In this document: positions 8,840-16,651 of the stretch, one piece after another
Layout: the number at the start of each line of letters is the position of its first letter
Position numbering within the stretch: position 1 is the stretch's first letter
Assembly: GCA_018883245.1 (NCBI GenBank)
Contig: VEQL01000003.1
Location: forward strand, 16,478 to 80,477
Length of the DNA: 64,000 nt
DNA from: Chthoniobacterales bacterium
GTDB lineage: Bacteria > Verrucomicrobiota > Verrucomicrobiia > Chthoniobacterales > JACTMZ01
Direction: 5' to 3'
Made by a program: the position numbers and the translations under genes
Notes under the pieces: generated by a model
What the model saw: only the letters and a program-made list of their open reading frames with translations
What the model was told of the DNA's origin: nothing
Databases searched by the model: none

Positions 8840-8887
8840 AGTAGACCGGATTTTTCGTTGCCGCGCCCCGAGGCGCCGCGGGCGGTT

Positions 8888-11290
8888 CTAACGCTCGGGC
8901 GGTTTTTCCTCCGCTGTTTTCTCCGGTTTCTTCGCATTGCCGCCCCTCGGCAAAATCCGCGGGTGCCACTCGGGCTGCGATAGTTTGCCGTCGGAGACAT
9001 ATTCGAAGAGCTTGCTCACCGGGTAAAGCAGCAGTCCCGGCACACCCTGCGCGTTGATCCGCACGCCGAAGTCCATCCGGTCCTCCACGAAATAGAGCGA
9101 ACCCTGTCCGATCATGCTGAATCCCTGTCCGACGACATCGAGGTTGTCGGTTCGGATTTCGCCGTTCGAAACTTTGTAGTCGCAGGTGGCGCGGCGCGCC
9201 GTCTGGTAACCCGTGCCGGGGATGATCGTGTCGAGAATCGCGGAGAGCGGGCCGAGAACGGGGATGGCGAAGACGTTTCCGTTCTCGACGAGCAGTTTGC
9301 CGTTGCCCCGCATCTCGCGCGGCTTGCCGCCGACAAAACTGAATGTGTAGTTGCCGCTCACGACGCCCTGCGAATCCTTGTAATCGAAGTAGAGGCGCGT
9401 GAGTTTTTCGAAGTCCACCGCGTCCAATGTGACATCCATCTGCTGCCGCGCGCCCGGTTCGCCGGTGGTGATGTCGCCGGTCAGCTTGACGAGCCCCCCG
9501 TAAAGACGCGCGGACGGGATATCGACACGGATCTTGCGTCCGGCGAACTCGATTGATCCCGTGGCCGTGCCGAAATTCAGCGTCCGCTCGAGCAGGTCGT
9601 AATCGAGACCTTGGGGGGCGGTGAAATTCGCCCAGATGCGCGTGGTCGTCGCATCCTCCAAGCCGATGGTGCCCCCGACGGTGACTTCGGGCGGCGCTTT
9701 GAAACGGTAGGGTTCGGTTTCCTTCGCCACTTTCGGATCGGCCCACTGAAGGACGTTGAACGGGTTCATCGTGCTGCGGATCCCGTCCAACCGCACCTGT
9801 TTGCGGCCGAAATCGTAGGTGAATGCCCCGCTGCCTTCGCCCTCGGGGCGCTTGACGCGGATATTCGAGAGCGTGAGGGCGAGGTCGGAGAATGACAGGT
9901 CGGCCGTGGCGTTTTCCATCGGCGAACCGTGGATCGATGTCTTTCCCATCTTGAGCTTGCCGCGCGCCTTGAGATTGGCGGGTTTGAAATCCGTGCCGGC
10001 CGCCTCGAATTGGATCGAGGGCGGATCGGTGAAGGTGAGTTCCATCTTTTCGATGCCTTGGCGCGCCTTGTCATCGAGCAGCGCCGCAAAGGGCATGGGA
10101 TCCGTGTTGCAGTCCATGCGCAGGCGTGCGTCGCCCGGACGGTGCATGATGTCCGCGCGGATCTCCCCGTCTTTGCGCGCGAGCACGATGTCGCTCGCGT
10201 AAAATTCCCCGTCACGCCACGCAAAGCCGCCCGAAATTCCTTCGAAGGCCAGTCCGCGGACCCGGAACGGTCCGGACGCCGCCGTGCCTATGGCGCGTAT
10301 GCGCGGGGTTTGCCGCGGGTTGATCTCGAGGGTGGCATCCAGCGACGGCGGATCGTTGAATTCCGTCGCCAGCCAAGGGCCGTCGGGCGAAAACTCCGCC
10401 AGCCAGGGCGAAGGATCGAGGCTGGAATTGGCGTCGGCACGCGCCTCGCCCGTTCCCAAATCCCACGATCCGAACGCGTCGAGGCGCCCCCACTTCGTAT
10501 CCCGCGCTGAAAGTTTCTGCACGGTGAGCACGCGGTCGCGGTAAGAGGCGTCGAGCTGGATGTCGCGCAGCGCGATCTGTCCGCGGGAGGCTTGGCGGGC
10601 GTCGAAATGAAGCCGCGGAATCTGCAGAGATTGTGCATCGCCGGACTTGGCCGCGAATTCCAGTTCCAAAAGGGGCGGGGTATTGCCGAAGTCGAGGCTC
10701 TCGAGAATCTCCAGCACGCGGTCCGCCTCCGGCGGAAGACGCAGCACCGGTGTCGTTTGTGGTTCGGCGGCGTCGCCAAGCACGACCTGTCCGCTGGCGA
10801 CCACGTCGATTCCCTGGAGATTGAAGCGCGCGAGCGGAACGCTCACAACGCCGTCGGAGAGCATGAGCCGGGCACGCGCTTTGGTCAGGCGGATGGTCCT
10901 GGTCACGCCTCCGTCCGAGGCGAGCGGAAGGAAAAGCTGCGCGCCGCGCAGGTCGAGCGATGTCAGCTCCACTTTGCCCTGAAGCAGCGCGCGCCAGTTG
11001 AGCGAGACCGCGGAGCGATCGACCCCGACCTCGTTGTTCTCCGGAAGGTTGCGTGCGCGCAGGCGCACATCGTCCAGGACGAGCCCCTCGAGCAGGCTCA
11101 GGCGCATGCGGCTGAAGTCGAGTTGCAATCCCTGGCGCGCCGCGGCTTCCGTGAGCGGACGATGGAACGCTTTCGGAAGCCCTGCCGTTTGCAGCCAGAT
11201 CAGCACGGCCGGCACAACCACGAAAGCGACGACCTGCACCGCGCGCAGGAGCGTCTTCAACGTGTGGTGCGCGAAGGCCCGCCAGAACAT
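8888..11290 (-). CDS. AsmA-like envelope protein
   Basis: 800 residues. It has a short N-terminus, one membrane helix (about residues 18-36) and then a long beta-rich periplasmic region. The last 250 residues match the AsmA-like C-terminal pattern: a segment around YGGLVKLTGDI, then GNGKLLVENGNVFAIPVLGP, then GEIRTDNLDVVGQG. AsmA/TamB/YhdP-type proteins are thought to form grooves that carry lipids between inner and outer membrane. Assignment to a specific member is not possible. It is a single gene on the minus strand with its own promoter six bases before the ATG, and it converges on rpsR. Confidence 0.75.
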   Translation of the reverse strand: MFWRAFAHHTLKTLLRAVQVVAFVVVPAVLIWLQTAGLPKAFHRPLTEAAARQGLQLDFSRMRLSLLEGLVLDDVRLRARNLPENNEVGVDRSAVSLNWRALLQGKVELTSLDLRGAQLFLPLASDGGVTRTIRLTKARARLMLSDGVVSVPLARFNLQGIDVVASGQVVLGDAAEPQTTPVLRLPPEADRVLEILESLDFGNTPPLLELEFAAKSGDAQSLQIPRLHFDARQASRGQIALRDIQLDASYRDRVLTVQKLSARDTKWGRLDAFGSWDLGTGEARADANSSLDPSPWLAEFSPDGPWLATEFNDPPSLDATLEINPRQTPRIRAIGTAASGPFRVRGLAFEGISGGFAWRDGEFYASDIVLARKDGEIRADIMHRPGDARLRMDCNTDPMPFAALLDDKARQGIEKMELTFTDPPSIQFEAAGTDFKPANLKARGKLKMGKTSIHGSPMENATADLSFSDLALTLSNIRVKRPEGEGSGAFTYDFGRKQVRLDGIRSTMNPFNVLQWADPKVAKETEPYRFKAPPEVTVGGTIGLEDATTTRIWANFTAPQGLDYDLLERTLNFGTATGSIEFAGRKIRVDIPSARLYGGLVKLTGDITTGEPGARQQMDVTLDAVDFEKLTRLYFDYKDSQGVVSGNYTFSFVGGKPREMRGNGKLLVENGNVFAIPVLGPLSAILDTIIPGTGYQTARRATCDYKVSNGEIRTDNLDVVGQGFSMIGQGSLYFVEDRMDFGVRINAQGVPGLLLYPVSKLFEYVSDGKLSQPEWHPRILPRGGNAKKPEKTAEEKPPER

Positions 11291-11296
11291 GACGGC

Positions 11297-11325
11297 AAAC
11301 TAACAACCGCAGGCGCTGTTGTCAG
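11297..11325 (-). promoter_or_regulatory. Promoter of the AsmA-like gene
   Basis: On the minus strand, CTGACA (11325-11320), a 17-nt spacer and TAGTTT (11302-11297). Then come six bases and the ATG (11290). The -35 end overlaps the last codons of the metal ATPase gene. A start at normal distance from the -10 would fall on or next to the ATG, giving a leaderless message. Confidence 0.45.
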
Positions 11326-13634
11326 GCGCGGCGCATGAAGAGCAGGCGCAGGCTGTTGAGCACCACCACCACGGTGCTGCCCTCGTGGGCCGCGACGCCC
11401 AGAGCCAGCGGAACGGGAAACACGAAAGTGGCCAGGACCATGACCGTGACGGTTCCCAACGCCACGAACATATTCTGGCGGATGACGCGGCGCGCATTCG
11501 TGCTGAGATCAAGCGCCAGGATGAAATTCTCGAGCTTGTCGTTCATCAGCACGACCTCGGCCTGCTCGAGGGCCGCATCCGATCCGCGCGCGCCCATCGC
11601 CACGCCGATGTCCGCGGCGGCGAGGCACGGGGCATCGTTCACGCCATCGCCGACCATGGCCACGCGCCGTCGTCCGCCGTCTTTCAATTCCTCGATGGCC
11701 GCGACTTTGTCCTGCGGCAGAAGGCCGGCTCTGATCTCCTCGATACCGGCCGCGCGACCCATGGCGGTTGCCGGGCCCTCGCGGTCACCGGTGAGCATGA
11801 CGGCGGCGATTCCCCGGGCTTTGAGTTGCTCGAGCAGCGCACGGCTTTGCGGCCGGATTTCGTCGCGGAAGCGCAGGCAACCTGCTTCGTCCGGTCCCGC
11901 CACCCAGACCTCGGCGGCGTCCGCACCGTGGGGCGCGTCGGGCAACTGCAGTCCGGTCTCGCCGGCCACGAAGGCACGGTTGCCGAGAACGCAGGATTTG
12001 CCGCCGATCCTCGCGCGCACGCCGCGTCCCGCCACGGTGGAGTGTTCATCGGCGCCGCGATCCCCAGCGCCGCGCTGGGCTGCCGTGCGGGTGATGGCAC
12101 GCGACAACGGATGCGACGAATGCCGGGCCAGCGAATGCGCGAGGGAGAGCAAGCCCTCTTCTGTTCCGCGCAGGACATCGACACCGGCCAAGGTCAAACG
12201 TCCCGAGGTGAGCGTGCCTGTTTTGTCGAGGGCGACGACGTTGACCAGCGCCAGGTTCTCGATCGGTGCGCCTCCGCGGAAAAGAACTCCGCGCCTCGCT
12301 CCGCTGGCGATGGCCGAGAGGATACCCGAAGGAACGGACAGCACGAGGGCGCACGGTGACGCCACGACGAGCAGTGTCATGGCGCGGTAAAAAGCGCTTC
12401 TTGTTTCTCCGTCCGACGCGAACGGCGGCAATCCCAAAACAAGCCACCAGATACAGAACATGAGTGCGCAGGCACCGAGAATCGTCCACGTGTAGGTGGT
12501 CCCGAAGCGGTCGGTGAAAGTTTGCGAGGGCGCGCGCAGCGACTGCGCCTCGCGGATCATGCGGATGATGCGCTGGAGCGAACTTTCGCTCGCCGGGCGC
12601 AGCACCTTGCCTTCGAGGATGCCGCCGATGTTGATTGTTCCGGCCAGAGCGGTGTCACCCGGCCCCTTGGGCACGGGGACCGATTCGCCGGTCAAGTTTG
12701 ACTCGTCGCACTCCGATTGCCCGCGCGTCACCACGAGATCGACCGGGATCTGGCCGCCGGCCGTCACGCGCACGGTCATTCCCGGCAGCAGATCATCAAC
12801 GGGAATTTCGCGCTCTCTGCCGCCCTCGAGCACCATCGCCGTTTTGGGCGCGCCGCGCAGTAGAGCGCCGATCTCCCGCCGGGTGCGTCCCATGGCGTAG
12901 TGCTCCATCGCCCCGGAGGCCGAAAAGAGGAAAAGCAGCAGCGTGCCCTCGCGCCACGCACCGATCGCCGCCGCGCCGGCGGCCACCGCGAGCATGAGGA
13001 AGTGAATGTCCAGTTGGCCGTGTTTGAGGCGGTCCCATGCATCGACCGCGGCGTCCCAACCGCCGCACAGATAGGCTGCGATGTATGCGGCTAGCGGTGC
13101 CCACGCGGGAACGGGCGCAAATTCCAGAGCCCAGCCCGCAAGTCCGAACACCGCGCAGCCCGCGGCGAGGGCCGCCATCGGTTTCCATTCGACCTCGCTG
13201 TGCTCCTCGATGGTGCCTTTTTGGCGCGGAGCGTAGGCCGGCCAGACAATTTTGATCCACTGCCACAACGACACGGCTGTGACGCATGTGGCTTTGCGGA
13301 CCACGGTGGTGCCTAGTTTTTCCGAGACCAGAATGCGGGACCTGCCCGGAAGATGTTCGGCGCTGACGCCGCAAACCTCGCAGCGCTCCGGGCGGAAATG
13401 CGGACAAGGTTCGTGGCTGGACAGCATCGTCTCGGTGACGCGGCGCGCAAGGTATCCGTCCTTGTCCCCGCCCAAGGTGGCGATCGAGAGACGGCGCGTG
13501 GCGGGATTGAAAGCGACAGCCTCGAGCCGGGGTTCCTCCTCGAGCAAGGCGGCGAGACGCGCCACCGGGCACGGTGGCAGGTTGCGGCTTGGCTCGGCCG
13601 CGCCGCCGGGAAGGACGGAGGACTTTGCTGTCAT
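11322..13634 (-). CDS. P1B-type heavy-metal ATPase, P1B-4 (Co/Fe/Zn-type) subgroup
   Basis: A 770-residue metal-exporting P-type ATPase. It carries the phosphorylation site DKTGTLTSG, actuator loop TGES, the HP segment SSHPLSRAI and hinge GDGVNDAP. The transmembrane metal site is SPCALV, and the last helices carry HEGST. SPC plus HEG(G/S)T is the known signature of the P1B-4 subgroup (CoaT, CtpD, PfeT), associated with cobalt and ferrous iron efflux, so I favour that over Cu or Zn/Cd. There is no GMxCxxC domain. The N-terminus instead has a region with PCPHFRPERCEVCG (about 77-90) that may bind metal. It stands alone with no metalloregulator next to it. Confidence 0.9.
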   Translation of the reverse strand: MTAKSSVLPGGAAEPSRNLPPCPVARLAALLEEEPRLEAVAFNPATRRLSIATLGGDKDGYLARRVTETMLSSHEPCPHFRPERCEVCGVSAEHLPGRSRILVSEKLGTTVVRKATCVTAVSLWQWIKIVWPAYAPRQKGTIEEHSEVEWKPMAALAAGCAVFGLAGWALEFAPVPAWAPLAAYIAAYLCGGWDAAVDAWDRLKHGQLDIHFLMLAVAAGAAAIGAWREGTLLLFLFSASGAMEHYAMGRTRREIGALLRGAPKTAMVLEGGREREIPVDDLLPGMTVRVTAGGQIPVDLVVTRGQSECDESNLTGESVPVPKGPGDTALAGTINIGGILEGKVLRPASESSLQRIIRMIREAQSLRAPSQTFTDRFGTTYTWTILGACALMFCIWWLVLGLPPFASDGETRSAFYRAMTLLVVASPCALVLSVPSGILSAIASGARRGVLFRGGAPIENLALVNVVALDKTGTLTSGRLTLAGVDVLRGTEEGLLSLAHSLARHSSHPLSRAITRTAAQRGAGDRGADEHSTVAGRGVRARIGGKSCVLGNRAFVAGETGLQLPDAPHGADAAEVWVAGPDEAGCLRFRDEIRPQSRALLEQLKARGIAAVMLTGDREGPATAMGRAAGIEEIRAGLLPQDKVAAIEELKDGGRRRVAMVGDGVNDAPCLAAADIGVAMGARGSDAALEQAEVVLMNDKLENFILALDLSTNARRVIRQNMFVALGTVTVMVLATFVFPVPLALGVAAHEGSTVVVVLNSLRLLFMRRA

Positions 13635-13733
13635 CGGCCGCCTTCCGGCGCGGGTTTTTCCGGCGTCCGATCCCAGTTCTCGTCGGCAAGTCGCGCGCTG
13701 CGCATGGCGAGGATGCTAGGCACCGCCGCGGTA

Positions 13734-13762
13734 TTGCGCAATGGCGCCGCAGGTGACAGCCT
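13734..13762 (+). promoter_or_regulatory. Possible promoter of the heptose-1-phosphate adenylyltransferase gene
   Basis: TTGCGC (13734-13739), 17 nt, then a weak CAGCCT (13757-13762), with the ATG seven bases downstream. The -10 match is poor. It is listed because spacing and position match the other promoters in the window. Confidence 0.2.
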
Positions 13763-13769
13763 CGGCGCC

Positions 13770-14252
13770 ATGCACGAGGCCCGCATTGTGAGCGCAGAGG
13801 AGTTGGCGGTCGTGCGCGAGCGCATGGACCGCGAGGGACGTCAGCTGGTCTTCACCAACGGCTGCTTCGATATTCTCCACGCCGGGCATGTGCGCTATCT
13901 GCGTCAGGCCCGTGCTCTCGGTGACGCCCTCGCCGTCGGGCTCAATGGCGACGGGTCCGTTCGTGCGCTCAAGGGCGAGGGACGTCCGATCAACACCGAG
14001 CAGGATCGCGCCGAGGTGCTTTCAGCCCTTCGCTGCGTGGATTACGTGGTTATTTTCGAGGACAAACGCGCCACCGGCCTCCTGCGCTGTGTGCGGCCGC
14101 ATGTTTATGCCAAGGGCGGGGATTACACCCCCGACACGCTCGATGCCGGCGAGCGCGACGCTTTGCGTGAATCCGGCGCCCGCATCGAGATCTTGCCGCT
14201 GGTGCCCGGACGATCCACCTCCGCGCTGTTGCAAAAGATGCATGGCGGGTGA
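13770..14252 (+). CDS. rfaE2: D-glycero-beta-D-manno-heptose 1-phosphate adenylyltransferase
   Basis: 160 residues, a single nucleotidyltransferase domain. Motifs are FTNGCFDILHAGHVRYLRQA (the HxGH nucleotide-binding site), the middle motif PINTEQDRAEVL and a final GRSTSALL. It adds AMP to heptose 1-phosphate to make ADP-heptose for the LPS inner core. In many bacteria this is the C-terminal half of HldE. Here it stands alone, and no kinase half is in the window. In-frame ATG codons exist about 20 residues upstream (near 13707), but the product then starts with an untypical sequence. ATG 13770 gives the family's normal length. Confidence 0.88.
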   Translation: MHEARIVSAEELAVVRERMDREGRQLVFTNGCFDILHAGHVRYLRQARALGDALAVGLNGDGSVRALKGEGRPINTEQDRAEVLSALRCVDYVVIFEDKRATGLLRCVRPHVYAKGGDYTPDTLDAGERDALRESGARIEILPLVPGRSTSALLQKMHGG

Positions 14253-14358
14253 GTGCCGGGGATAGATTGCGGATCCGGTCTCGGCGCCAACATTGATGCC
14301 GGTTTTCGCGCGATCCGGGAAACGTGATTCCGGTGGCTGTGCTCGAGAGGTCAGGGTT

Positions 14359-14387
14359 TTGACCCGCCGATCGGTCCCCCGTAGCTA
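14359..14387 (+). promoter_or_regulatory. Distal sigma-70-like promoter
   Basis: TTGACC (14359-14364), a 17-nt spacer and TAGCTA (14382-14387). It lies about 200 bases before the barrel ATG, unlike the promoters next to other starts. It would yield either a long leader or a separate small RNA. Confidence 0.4.
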
Positions 14388-14505
14388 TCCGCTTTTCCGC
14401 AACGCATCCTGAATACCCGTCCTTCGCCGCTTCCTGAAGCCGGACTTGTGGCCGCGCGGGAAGAGCCGGCCCTACGTGGGATTCTTTGTGGCTCTTTCGG
14501 CAATT

Positions 14506-14548
14506 TTGGCACGGCTCCTGCTTTATCCCTTAACGACGGCCGTGCCAA
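14506..14548. repeat. 10-bp perfect inverted repeat in the barrel-gene leader
   Basis: Arms TTGGCACGGC (14506-14515) and GCCGTGCCAA (14539-14548) are perfect reverse complements, separated by 23 bases. The left arm coincides with the sigma-54 element. It could be an RNA hairpin in transcripts from the distal promoter, or a protein-binding site. Confidence 0.55.
14507..14522 (+). promoter_or_regulatory. Sigma-54-type (-24/-12) promoter
   Basis: TGGCACGGCTCCTGCT fits the RpoN consensus TGGCACR-N4-TTGCW with one mismatch in the -12 half. The invariant GG and GC pairs are exactly ten bases apart. It would start transcription near 14534, about 58 bases before the ATG. It overlaps the left arm of an inverted repeat, so a structural role is the alternative reading. 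Confidence 0.5.
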
Positions 14549-14591
14549 CGGCTCGACAGAGATAAACCAAACAAAAAAACACACACCTCAC

Positions 14592-15569
14592 ATGAAAAAA
14601 ACGACACTTGTGTTGCTGGGGCTCTTTGCGGCCGCCGCAGCTCATGCACAAACAGAAACAGGAACCTCGGCCGGCGAGCGCGCTCTCGACGAGTCACGCT
14701 CTGGCGCGATCAGCTCCGCGGGCACGCCCGCCGCGCCGGCTTCGACTACCGTTGCAGTCACCGATGGCAAATCGACAGCAGTGGTCGAGGAAACCGAGGC
14801 GGACAAATGGTGGTCGGTCAACGCCGGCACCGGATGGGACAGCCTTTACATGTTCCGCGGCGTCAACGTCCTCGGCAACGGCAACGGCATTTACTGGCTG
14901 AACGCCGGCCTCGGCGTCTCGCCTTGGGAAAACGGCACCTTCACGGCCAACTTCTGGTATGGAGTCGGTTCGTGGTGGAACGGCGCCAACGCGCACCAAC
15001 CTTACGGGGAGATCGATGTCACTCTCGGCTACGCCCACGAGTTTGGTCCGCTCACGTTGTCGGCCGGCTGGATTTATTACAGTTTCCCGAATGTCGCGGA
15101 CGTCAACGGCAATACGCCGACCAGCCAAAACGAGATCTACTTCGGCGCGGCTTACGAGATCGAATTGGGCAAAGTAACCATCACCCCCAACTCGACCTTC
15201 TACTACAACCTCGGTCCGGAATGGGGCAAGGCGGGCGGCTTGATCAATGGCGGCTCGTCCTACTGGTCGTTCGGCCTGAGCTCGAGCATACCGCTCGCCT
15301 ATGACGGGGCGGTCTCGCTCGCTCCCTACACGCAGTTCAACCTGAACTTCCGCTTCAACCAGCGCGCCAATCCGCTGACGCCTTTCAGCGGTGGAAACAA
15401 CTGGCAGTCCGGCATCGCTCTGCCGATCCAGTTCACCAGCTGGTTCAGCGTGTCACCCTACGTTGCTTATTCGTGGACTTGGCAAAATCTGGCCAGCCCG
15501 TTCGGTGGCGTCCAACCGACCTCGGCCAACACTTGGTGGGGTGGTATCAGCGCCAACTTCTCTTACTGA
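14592..15569 (+). CDS. Outer-membrane beta-barrel protein (putative porin)
   Basis: 325 residues with a clear signal peptide (MKKTTLVLLGLFAAAAAHAQ, cleavage after AHA). A low-complexity Thr/Ala/Ser stretch follows. From about residue 75 there are alternating amphipathic strands rich in Trp, Tyr, Gly and Asn. The protein ends in an aromatic strand (ANFSY), as expected for Bam-dependent insertion. The start of the barrel (GTGWDSLYMFRGVNVLGN) resembles the TorF/Gcw_chp putative porin family, but that is a tentative match. ATG 14592 is fixed by the signal peptide. The sigma-54-type promoter suggests control by nitrogen or another RpoN-dependent signal. A strong terminator follows. Confidence 0.8.
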   Translation: MKKTTLVLLGLFAAAAAHAQTETGTSAGERALDESRSGAISSAGTPAAPASTTVAVTDGKSTAVVEETEADKWWSVNAGTGWDSLYMFRGVNVLGNGNGIYWLNAGLGVSPWENGTFTANFWYGVGSWWNGANAHQPYGEIDVTLGYAHEFGPLTLSAGWIYYSFPNVADVNGNTPTSQNEIYFGAAYEIELGKVTITPNSTFYYNLGPEWGKAGGLINGGSSYWSFGLSSSIPLAYDGAVSLAPYTQFNLNFRFNQRANPLTPFSGGNNWQSGIALPIQFTSWFSVSPYVAYSWTWQNLASPFGGVQPTSANTWWGGISANFSY

Positions 15570-15590
15570 GGATTGTTTGCGCCTCGCAAA

Positions 15591-15618
15591 GCCCCTCCGG
15601 TTGCCGGAGGGGCTTTTT
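15591..15618 (+). terminator. Rho-independent terminator
   Basis: A perfect 10-bp GC-rich stem (15591-15600 with 15604-15613), a three-base loop and five T residues (15614-15618). It lies about 20 bases after the barrel gene stop. Confidence 0.92.
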
Positions 15619-15623
15619 GCCGT

Positions 15624-15652
15624 TTGGCGGACGGCCAGGACCCGCCTAGACT
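15624..15652 (+). promoter_or_regulatory. Promoter of the DUF4126/M20 peptidase pair
   Basis: TTGGCG (15624-15629), a 17-nt spacer and TAGACT (15647-15652), then nine bases to the ATG at 15662. It begins immediately after the upstream terminator, which supports a real transcription unit boundary. Confidence 0.5.
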
Positions 15653-15661
15653 TTTCGCCGC

Positions 15662-16651
15662 ATGGAAATTCTCCAACTCCTCGGCGTGGCGGTCGGCTTG
15701 GCCTCGCTCGCCGGGCTGAATCTCTATTTGACGGTCTTTCTCACCGGCATGGCGGTCCGCTTCCAGTGGATCACGCTGGCGCCCGACTACGAGCGTTTGC
15801 AGGTGCTGGCCGATCCGTGGGTCCTGTTGGTGGCCGGACTTCTTTTTGCCATGGAATCTCTGGCCGATAAATTTCCTTGGGTTGATTCCGCCTGGGATGC
15901 CGTCCACACGGCGATCCGCCCGGTCGGCGCGGCACTGCTCGGCGTCATGGTGCTGGGCGACAGCAATCCGGTGTTCAACGTCATCGTCGGCCTGCTGGCC
16001 GCGTGGCTCGGCTTTACCACGCACGCGCTCAAAGCCACGGTGCGTCTGCAGGCCAATGCCTCGCCCGAGCCGGTCACGAACGTGGTCCTCAGTGTGGCCG
16101 AGGATGCGACCGTCATCCTGGGGCTCGGGCTCATTTTCACCTATCCGCTGGTTGCTCTGGCTGTTGCCATCGTGGCCCTTGCCGCGATCTGGTATTTTGT
16201 CCCGCGCATGCTGCGCTCCACATGGGTGAAGCTCTGGCTGTGCGGACGCAAATTGCGCCTTGCGCCAGAGGATGCGGTGCTGACTTCGCTTCCCGACGAA
16301 CTTCCCTCCGCTGCACGGACCGCGGTGGGCGACCACGCCGGTGCCGAATGGAAAGTGGAATGGTCCGTCGCTTGCATCAGCGGCACCGGCCCCGGCTACC
16401 CGCGCAATCGTTTCGGCTGGCTCGTGTCCGCCGCCGGTCCCGCCCAGATGCTCTACTTCGTCCCGCGACGATCGCGTCGCCCGCGCGCGTTGCCGCCGGG
16501 AACTCCGGCCGCCAGGATCGAGCAGAAATTTCTCGCCGATGTTCTGGTCCTCGCGTGGCCGGGCGGCGAGGAAGCGCGTTTTCTTTTCGAGCGCGGAGCG
16601 CGCCCGCTCGTCCGCTTGGTTTTCGAAAAATTCACCGGAGCCGCCAAATGA
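15662..16651 (+). CDS. DUF4126 family membrane protein
   Basis: 329 residues. The first 200 are a membrane domain with about five or six helices, starting SLAGLNLYLTVFLTGMAVR. The middle has the conserved pattern FAMESLADKFPWVDSAWDAV, with VGAALLGVMVLG just after it, typical of DUF4126. The C-terminal 120 residues form a soluble domain (KLRLAPEDAVL onward). Function is unknown. The stop overlaps the ATG of the M20 peptidase gene (ATGA), so the two are co-translated. Confidence 0.8.
   Translation: MEILQLLGVAVGLASLAGLNLYLTVFLTGMAVRFQWITLAPDYERLQVLADPWVLLVAGLLFAMESLADKFPWVDSAWDAVHTAIRPVGAALLGVMVLGDSNPVFNVIVGLLAAWLGFTTHALKATVRLQANASPEPVTNVVLSVAEDATVILGLGLIFTYPLVALAVAIVALAAIWYFVPRMLRSTWVKLWLCGRKLRLAPEDAVLTSLPDELPSAARTAVGDHAGAEWKVEWSVACISGTGPGYPRNRFGWLVSAAGPAQMLYFVPRRSRRPRALPPGTPAARIEQKFLADVLVLAWPGGEEARFLFERGARPLVRLVFEKFTGAAK

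Larger units (their letters stand above)
14253..14591 (+). other. Regulatory intergenic region upstream of the outer-membrane barrel gene
   Basis: The only stretch over 300 bases without a gene. It holds a sigma-70-like promoter near its middle, a sigma-54-type element and a 10-bp inverted repeat near its end (each listed separately). I see no convincing short reading frame and no tRNA. If the upstream promoter is used, the transcript has a leader of about 200 nt or encodes a small RNA. Confidence 0.5.

Noticed and set aside
8840..8887. Bidirectional terminator between rpsR and the AsmA-like gene
   Set aside because: The GC-rich stretch allows only short imperfect stems and is not followed by a T run on either strand in the right place.
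14253..14591. Short protein gene in the long intergenic region
   Set aside because: The in-frame extension upstream of the barrel signal peptide (from 14448) crosses the sigma-54 element and does not look like a protein. ATG 14592 with a perfect signal peptide is the start.
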